NCBI GenBank assembly: GCA_002403995.1
Contig: DHIV01000112.1
Location: forward strand, 1-9,096
DNA: 9,096 nt
Direction of reading: 5' to 3'
From: Gallionella sp. UBA4737
GTDB lineage: Bacteria > Pseudomonadota > Gammaproteobacteria > Burkholderiales > Gallionellaceae
Shown here: positions 5,444-9,096 of the stretch, one piece after another
Numbering within the stretch: position 1 is the first letter of the stretch
Layout of the letters: every line of letters starts with the position of its first letter
The notes under the pieces: model-generated
Database searches by the model: none
What the model was told of the DNA's origin: nothing
The model's input: only the letters and a program-made list of their open reading frames with translations
Translations under genes and position numbers: made by a program

Positions 5444-6787
5444 TCAGCTGCCCTTGTAAAAATGGTTGGGCAGCCACACGGCAATGTCCGGAATCACGCA
5501 CAGGATGAAGATGCCCAACACCATCAGGCCGATAAAGGGCATGGTGCCCCAGATGATGCTTTTCAGCTTGATGTCCGGCGCGATGCCGTTGATCACGAAC
5601 AGGTTGAGTCCGACCGGCGGATGGATGAGGCCCATTTCCATGAGTATGGTCATGATGATGCCGAACCAGACCAGGTCTATCCCCATGGCTTTGAGTGACG
5701 GCAGGATGACGGGCGTCACCATCAGGATGATGGCCACCGGCGGCAGGAAGAAGCCCAGCACGACGATGAATATATTCACACCGAAGAAGAAGGCCCATTT
5801 GGAAAGGCCCAATCCGACCAGCCACACTGCTGTCTGCTGGGTCACGCCGAGATAGCTCATTACGAAGGTGAACAGCGCGGAGGCGGCGATGATCATCATG
5901 ATCATCGTGCTCTCGCGTACCGTGCCGGAAAGAATCGCAATGACATCTTCTTTTTTCCAGCACTTATAGACGGTCACCACCATGATCACCGCGCCGGCCG
6001 CGCCGATGCCGGCCACTTCCGAGGGCGTCGCCCAGCCGCCGTACAGCGCGATCATGATGACCGCGATCAGGACCAGGAATGGCAACAGACGCGGCAGGGA
6101 CTCCAGGCGGTCGCGCCAGGTGAAGTGGTCGTCTTCCGTGATCGCGTGCCTGGCTCCGTCGATTGCCGCGAACGCGGTCTTGCGTTCGAGGCTGTACTTG
6201 AACATGACCCAGAAGGCGAACAGGACGACCAGGAGTATGCCCGGCCCGATGCCGGCCATGAACAGCCGCCCGATGGATTGCTCGGACGCGAGACCGTAGA
6301 GTATCAGCGTGATGGAAGGCGGGATCAGGATGCCCAGCGTGCCTCCTGCGGCAATAAGGCCTGCGGCCAAGCCTTCCGAATAACCGCGCTTGATCAGTTG
6401 CGGAATTCCCGAGGAACCGATCGCAGAACAGGTCGCCGGGCTCGAGCCGCACATCGCGGCGAATACCGCGCAGGCAAACACATTGGCAAGGCCGAGTCCG
6501 CCCGGGATCTTGTACATCCAGGAGTTGAGGGAATTATATACATCCGCACCCGCCCGGGTTTTGCCGATGGCCGCGCCCATCAGCACGAACAGCGGAATGG
6601 TCAGCAGCGTGAAGTTATCCAGCTCGGAGAAGATGGTATCGGCCACGGAATGGATCATCGGCGCCGGCATGAAGGCTGCCATGAAACCCAGAGCGGAAAG
6701 ACCCAGCGCGAATGCGATCGGCATGCCCGAAAAAAGCAGCAGCAGGGTTATGCCAGCGTAGAGCAGGCCGATCGTGCTTGTACTCAT
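5444..6787 (-). CDS. dctM: TRAP transporter large permease subunit (DctM family)
   Basis: This 447-aa inner-membrane protein is the ion-coupled translocating subunit of a tripartite (TRAP) transporter, which imports organic acids delivered by a periplasmic binding protein. It has about a dozen hydrophobic segments and the family hallmarks in order: FSGMPIAFALG (19-29), GSSPATCSAIGSSGIPQL (114-131), GILIPPSITLILYG (152-165), GWATPSEVAGIGAAGA (251-266) and MGLIHPPVGLNLFVING (385-401). The length is normal for DctM. The ATG at 6787 lies 5 bp downstream of the end of a palindromic element that separates it from dctQ; only a weak GGA, partly in that element, is available as a ribosome binding site. 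It is the last gene of the dctP-dctQ-dctM operon. The substrate is not determined. Confidence 0.97.
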   Translation of the reverse strand: MSTSTIGLLYAGITLLLLFSGMPIAFALGLSALGFMAAFMPAPMIHSVADTIFSELDNFTLLTIPLFVLMGAAIGKTRAGADVYNSLNSWMYKIPGGLGLANVFACAVFAAMCGSSPATCSAIGSSGIPQLIKRGYSEGLAAGLIAAGGTLGILIPPSITLILYGLASEQSIGRLFMAGIGPGILLVVLFAFWVMFKYSLERKTAFAAIDGARHAITEDDHFTWRDRLESLPRLLPFLVLIAVIMIALYGGWATPSEVAGIGAAGAVIMVVTVYKCWKKEDVIAILSGTVRESTMIMMIIAASALFTFVMSYLGVTQQTAVWLVGLGLSKWAFFFGVNIFIVVLGFFLPPVAIILMVTPVILPSLKAMGIDLVWFGIIMTILMEMGLIHPPVGLNLFVINGIAPDIKLKSIIWGTMPFIGLMVLGIFILCVIPDIAVWLPNHFYKGS

Positions 6788-6792
6788 CGCAG

Positions 6793-6955
6793 ATAATCCA
6801 TTAGGCCGTCATTCCCGCGAAGGCGGGAATCCAGTTAATCAAAAAGCCCCCGCGAAGCGGAGCTGCATAACAATATTGTCCGCTATGCGGGATGTCTATT
6901 CTTGCTGGATTCCCGCCTTCGCGGGAATGACGAAATTTTTTGGCTAATGGATTAT
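6793..6955. mobile_element. MITE-like nested palindromic element between dctQ and dctM
   Basis: The outer ends are a perfect 12-bp inverted repeat, ATAATCCATTAG (6793-6804) and CTAATGGATTAT (6944-6955). Inside is a perfect 27-bp inverted repeat (6808-6834 with 6905-6931). Each 27-bp copy is itself a hairpin with arms ATTCCCGC and GCGGGAAT. Further in are CCGC-GAA-GCGG (6850-6860) and CCGC-TAT-GCGG (6880-6890), and the palindrome CAATATTG (6871-6878) at the centre. No coding capacity is seen. The 163-bp size and terminal repeats suggest a non-autonomous miniature transposable element; the ATTCCCGC...GCGGGAAT core is a common dispersed repeat in betaproteobacteria (recalled). No clear target duplication beyond AT/TA is seen. 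Confidence 0.75.
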
Positions 6956-6964
6956 TTGGGCCCA

Positions 6965-7597
6965 TCATTCTTTCCACTCAGCTCCGGTTACATGTGGATG
7001 CCCCTTCCAGCCGACCCCCTTCCAATCAATCAGGGCATCCACGATCTGAACCAGCAGTTGCAGCGATAGCGCCGTCGTTCCGATCGCCATGAAGATGTAA
7101 GGGATCCACAGCCTGGGGGCCCAGGTACTGTTGGTTACTCTCCCGTCCGTGTAAGCTTCCCGGAAATACTCCCAGGAATTCCAGGCAAGGAACGCGCAAA
7201 ACAGCAAAGAGAGGGCGTCGCCGATCAGGTAGCGCCACTTGCTGGCGCGCGAGGAGAGCAGGTGCTCCAGTACCTCGATGGTCACGTGCCCGCGCTGCAA
7301 CTGGGTATAGCCGGCGCTCATGAAAGTGGCAATGATGAGCAGGAAGATGGACAGCTCCAGCCCCCAGTCCATCGACGATGCAAAATAATAACGCATCACG
7401 ACGCCATAGCAGACGATGACACTCGTGACAACGATAGTGATGCCGGAAAGATAGCCGGTCAGGACATTAAAGCCCTTCACAGCCTGTGCGAAATGCCGCC
7501 AGACGGAGCGGCCTCCCACCTCAGCCGGCTCCATGCCGGCTCCATGCCGGAGCTTTGCCGGAATCTTGCCAGAGCGTTGATGGAAAGTCGCACTCAT
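6965..7597 (-). CDS. dctQ: TRAP transporter small permease subunit (DctQ family)
   Basis: DctQ is the four-helix membrane subunit that pairs with DctM. In the 210-aa form, hydrophobic helices lie at about 43-67, 81-98, 123-139 and 163-187. The conserved cytoplasmic and interfacial motifs VVMRYYF (66-72), DWGLELSIF (77-85) and RGHVTIEVLEHLL (102-114) are typical of the family. I chose the ATG at 7597, one base after the dctP stop (TGACATG). This tight spacing implies translational coupling, since no strong ribosome binding site is seen. An alternative ATG at 7534 (189 aa) has GGAG 5 nt upstream and also fits family length. An 11-bp tandem duplication (7527-7548) lies at that point and makes the upstream residues open. 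Frames extending further upstream are inside dctP and unlikely to be used. Confidence 0.93.
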   Translation of the reverse strand: MSATFHQRSGKIPAKLRHGAGMEPAEVGGRSVWRHFAQAVKGFNVLTGYLSGITIVVTSVIVCYGVVMRYYFASSMDWGLELSIFLLIIATFMSAGYTQLQRGHVTIEVLEHLLSSRASKWRYLIGDALSLLFCAFLAWNSWEYFREAYTDGRVTNSTWAPRLWIPYIFMAIGTTALSLQLLVQIVDALIDWKGVGWKGHPHVTGAEWKE

Positions 7598-7598
7598 G

Positions 7599-8624
7599 TC
7601 ACTTGACCGAAAGGGCCATATCCAGCAGTTGCTTGCCGTTTGGCACATTCTCGGCGAAATTCTTGTAAGAGGTTGCCTTGGCGATGGCCAGCCACTTGTC
7701 GAAAGCGGCCTGATCCATGTCCACCACCTTGGCGCCTGCTTTCGCATAGACTTCGGCGAGCAGCTTGTCATCCTTCTTTGCGCCTTCCACTGCGAATGGT
7801 TCGAGGGATGCGCCTACCTCCATCACGACTTTCTGCTGGGCAGGCGTGAGGGTGTCCCAGGAAGCTTTGGAGATCAGCAGGGGCTCGAACATGAACCAGA
7901 AGGACTTGTTCCTCGCCGTGGTCACTGCCTTGGAAACTTCATAAAGACGGAAGCTGATCAGGGAAGTGCTGGAGGTGACGGCAGCATCCAGCACGCCGGA
8001 GGACATCGCGCTGTAGATTTCGCTGGAAGACACGTTGGTGGGAGATCCGCCTGCGCCCTGCAGCATCAGATCCATGGTCTTGTCGCCGCCGCGGATCTTC
8101 AGACCCTTCGCGTCATCCGGGTTAACGATAGGCTTGTCGCGACTGACGGTGCCGCCGGCCTGCCACACCCAGGTCACGATCTTGATGCCCTTGGCATCAA
8201 GGATCTTCTCCAGTTCAGCGCCGATCGGCGCGGTCTTCCAGCGCAGCCCTTGATCGTAGCTCTGCACCAGGGCCGGCATCAGGGTCAGGCCCACTTCAGG
8301 CACCTCGCCGCTACCGTAGGCCAGGGGCAACACGGACATGTCCAGCGTGCCTTTGCGCAGCGCGCCGAACTGGCTCATGGTTTTTACCAATGAGCTGCTC
8401 GGATAGATTTCGATCTTGAGCGACCCGCCGGTTTTTTCCTCGACCTGCTTGGCAAACTTGCGTGCCAGGATATCGCGGAAATCCCCATCATCGCCGCTTG
8501 ATGCAGGGAACTGGTGAGAAAGCTTGAGAACTTTGACATCCTGTGCCTGACTGGTCGCGGACAGACCCAAGGCCAAGATACCGGCAAAAACAGACAATAC
8601 CAAACTCCGTGCGCAGGACTTCAT
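7599..8624 (-). CDS. dctP: TRAP transporter periplasmic solute-binding protein (DctP family)
   Basis: This 341-aa protein captures the substrate in the periplasm and passes it to DctQM. Residues 1-27 form a signal peptide: basic start, hydrophobic core LVLSVFAGILALGL, and a probable cut after SQA. The mature protein starts QDVKVLKLSHQFP, the first beta strand of DctP proteins. Family features include the DAKGLKIRGG segment with R178, the conserved arginine that clamps a substrate carboxylate. Another is SSEIYSAMSSGVLDAA (200-215), the usual E.Y.AL..GV.D motif. WKTAPIGAELEKILDAKGIK (129-148) also follows the family pattern. Length is normal. A strong ribosome binding site (GAGGAG, 8631-8636) lies 6 nt before the ATG. 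It heads the operon, which gives the binding protein its expected high level. The conserved arginine suggests an organic acid substrate; which one is unknown. Confidence 0.97.
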   Translation of the reverse strand: MKSCARSLVLSVFAGILALGLSATSQAQDVKVLKLSHQFPASSGDDGDFRDILARKFAKQVEEKTGGSLKIEIYPSSSLVKTMSQFGALRKGTLDMSVLPLAYGSGEVPEVGLTLMPALVQSYDQGLRWKTAPIGAELEKILDAKGIKIVTWVWQAGGTVSRDKPIVNPDDAKGLKIRGGDKTMDLMLQGAGGSPTNVSSSEIYSAMSSGVLDAAVTSSTSLISFRLYEVSKAVTTARNKSFWFMFEPLLISKASWDTLTPAQQKVVMEVGASLEPFAVEGAKKDDKLLAEVYAKAGAKVVDMDQAAFDKWLAIAKATSYKNFAENVPNGKQLLDMALSVK

Positions 8625-8678
8625 GTTTTTCTCCTCTGGTTGTTGTGGGGCTGGACGACAGCAGTACGGATCAGGAAC

Positions 8679-8704
8679 AACGATCGTTTGAACTTGAAAT
8701 TCAA
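8679..8704. promoter_or_regulatory. Two palindromes in the dctP leader, candidate operator sites
   Basis: AACGATCGTT (8679-8688) is a perfect 10-bp palindrome, and TTGAAATTCAA (8694-8704) is a palindrome with a single central base. Both lie just downstream of the predicted transcription start of the TRAP operon, where a repressor could block elongation. The responsible regulator is not in the window, and chance palindromes of this size are possible. Confidence 0.35.
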
Positions 8705-8722
8705 TTGTTTTGATCTGGATGC

Positions 8723-8751
8723 AAAATACATAGCTAAGTAGCCACTGTCAA
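8723..8751 (-). promoter_or_regulatory. Predicted sigma70 promoter of the TRAP operon
   Basis: On the minus strand a consensus -35 TTGACA (8751-8746) is followed after exactly 17 bp by TATTTT (8728-8723, 4 of 6 matches to TATAAT). Transcription would start near 8716, leaving an approximately 90-nt leader before dctP. No sigma54-type GG/GC promoter was noticed, although some dct genes use one. Confidence 0.68.
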
Positions 8752-9060
8752 CATTTAACGGATAATTGAATCGGCTCCTGAATCCGGACTATGGATCCAA
8801 CCATGAACGGCAACCCGTGCACAGAGACATAATCTGTCACTCGAATCGGAAATTTCGCCTGTTGAAATTTTATCTTATGGCGGAATATGATTTTTGCTGT
8901 TAGATTGCGGTCCATATATCTGAAACCCCCGGTGTTGCCAAAATGAGGGGCGCAGATATTGGATGATCGGCCAGCATGTGTCCGCACATTGATCTTCGCT
9001 ATCTGCATTGGCATGCCTTATTGAGGATTACATATTTGAAGACAGAGTCTCCGCATCTCG
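8752..9060. other. Non-coding stretch upstream of the TRAP operon
   Basis: About 300 bases without a supported gene. The only sizeable minus-strand frame (9014-8748, 88 aa) has no recognisable family, reads into the dctP promoter -35 box and has unremarkable composition. No tRNA, riboswitch or terminator was recognised. It may be the shared regulatory region between dctP and a neighbour beyond the right edge. Confidence 0.5.
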
Positions 9061-9082
9061 TAGGTCGGGCTACGCCCGACGC
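9058..9082. repeat. REP-like palindromic repeat at the right edge
   Basis: GTAGGTCGGGCTACGCCCGA followed by CGC contains a perfect 7-bp stem, GTCGGGC (9064-9070) and GCCCGAC (9074-9080), around a TAC loop. Motifs of this wording are widespread dispersed REP elements in proteobacterial intergenic regions (recalled). Only part of any larger cluster is in the window. It is followed by the GC-rich CGGCGGGC. Confidence 0.55.
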
Positions 9083-9096
9083 GGCGGGCAAGCTTT

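Noticed and set aside
6125..6796. 223-aa plus-strand open frame opposite dctM
   Set aside because: Antisense shadow with very charged, low-complexity sequence; dctM on the other strand has all family motifs.
7598..7771. Upstream extension of the dctQ frame to 7771
   Set aside because: It lies wholly inside dctP, has non-family composition, and the ATG at 7597 directly follows the dctP stop.
7596..8393. 265-aa plus-strand open frame opposite dctP
   Set aside because: Antisense shadow of a clear DctP gene; histidine- and glycine-rich composition typical of such frames and no recognisable domain.
8748..9014. 88-aa minus-strand frame upstream of dctP
   Set aside because: No family resemblance, overlaps the TTGACA box of the dctP promoter, and no ribosome binding site was noticed.

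Overview
The window looks like chromosomal DNA of a proteobacterium, most likely a betaproteobacterium. Cas9, Cas1 and the tracrRNA all resemble the Neisseria meningitidis type II-C system as I remember it, and the palindromic repeats (ATTCCCGC...GCGGGAAT and GTCGGGC-TAC-GCCCGAC) are of kinds common in that class. The genus cannot be set from the sequence alone.

Left part (1-4533), type II-C CRISPR-Cas module. On the minus strand the order is cas9 (start 4401), cas1 (GTG start at 953, overlapping the cas9 end by 14 nt) and cas2, of which only the first 15 codons lie inside the left edge. No csn2 or cas4 is present, which fits II-C. The CRISPR array is not in the window and would be expected beyond cas2, off the left edge. 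Opposite the cas9 leader, on the plus strand, is a tracrRNA gene (about 4426-4533). It has a degenerate anti-repeat (4427-4465), a GAAA-capped hairpin and a strong GAAA-capped terminator stem. Its predicted promoter overlaps the cas9 start codon and ribosome binding site, so tracrRNA and cas9 are divergent and mutually antisense at their 5' ends. This moves the cas9 start to 4401 (1153 aa). Cas1 and Cas2 would acquire spacers; Cas9 with tracrRNA and RNase III would process crRNA and cut target DNA.

Middle part (4534-5443), type II toxin-antitoxin operon on the plus strand. A 69-aa antitoxin of the 'putative addiction module component' family overlaps by ATGA a 97-aa RelE/ParE-family toxin. 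The promoter region lies within an inverted repeat (TTTGGAC/GTCCAAA) that may be the autoregulatory operator.

Right part (5444-8751), a TRAP transporter operon on the minus strand in the order dctP-dctQ-dctM: periplasmic binding protein, small permease and large permease. A sigma70-like promoter (TTGACA-17-TATTTT) lies upstream of dctP. A 163-bp MITE-like element made of nested inverted repeats sits exactly between dctQ and dctM; without it the two genes would be about 14 bp apart. The substrate cannot be told from the sequence.

From 8752 to about 9060 I see no gene. A REP-like palindrome lies at the right edge.
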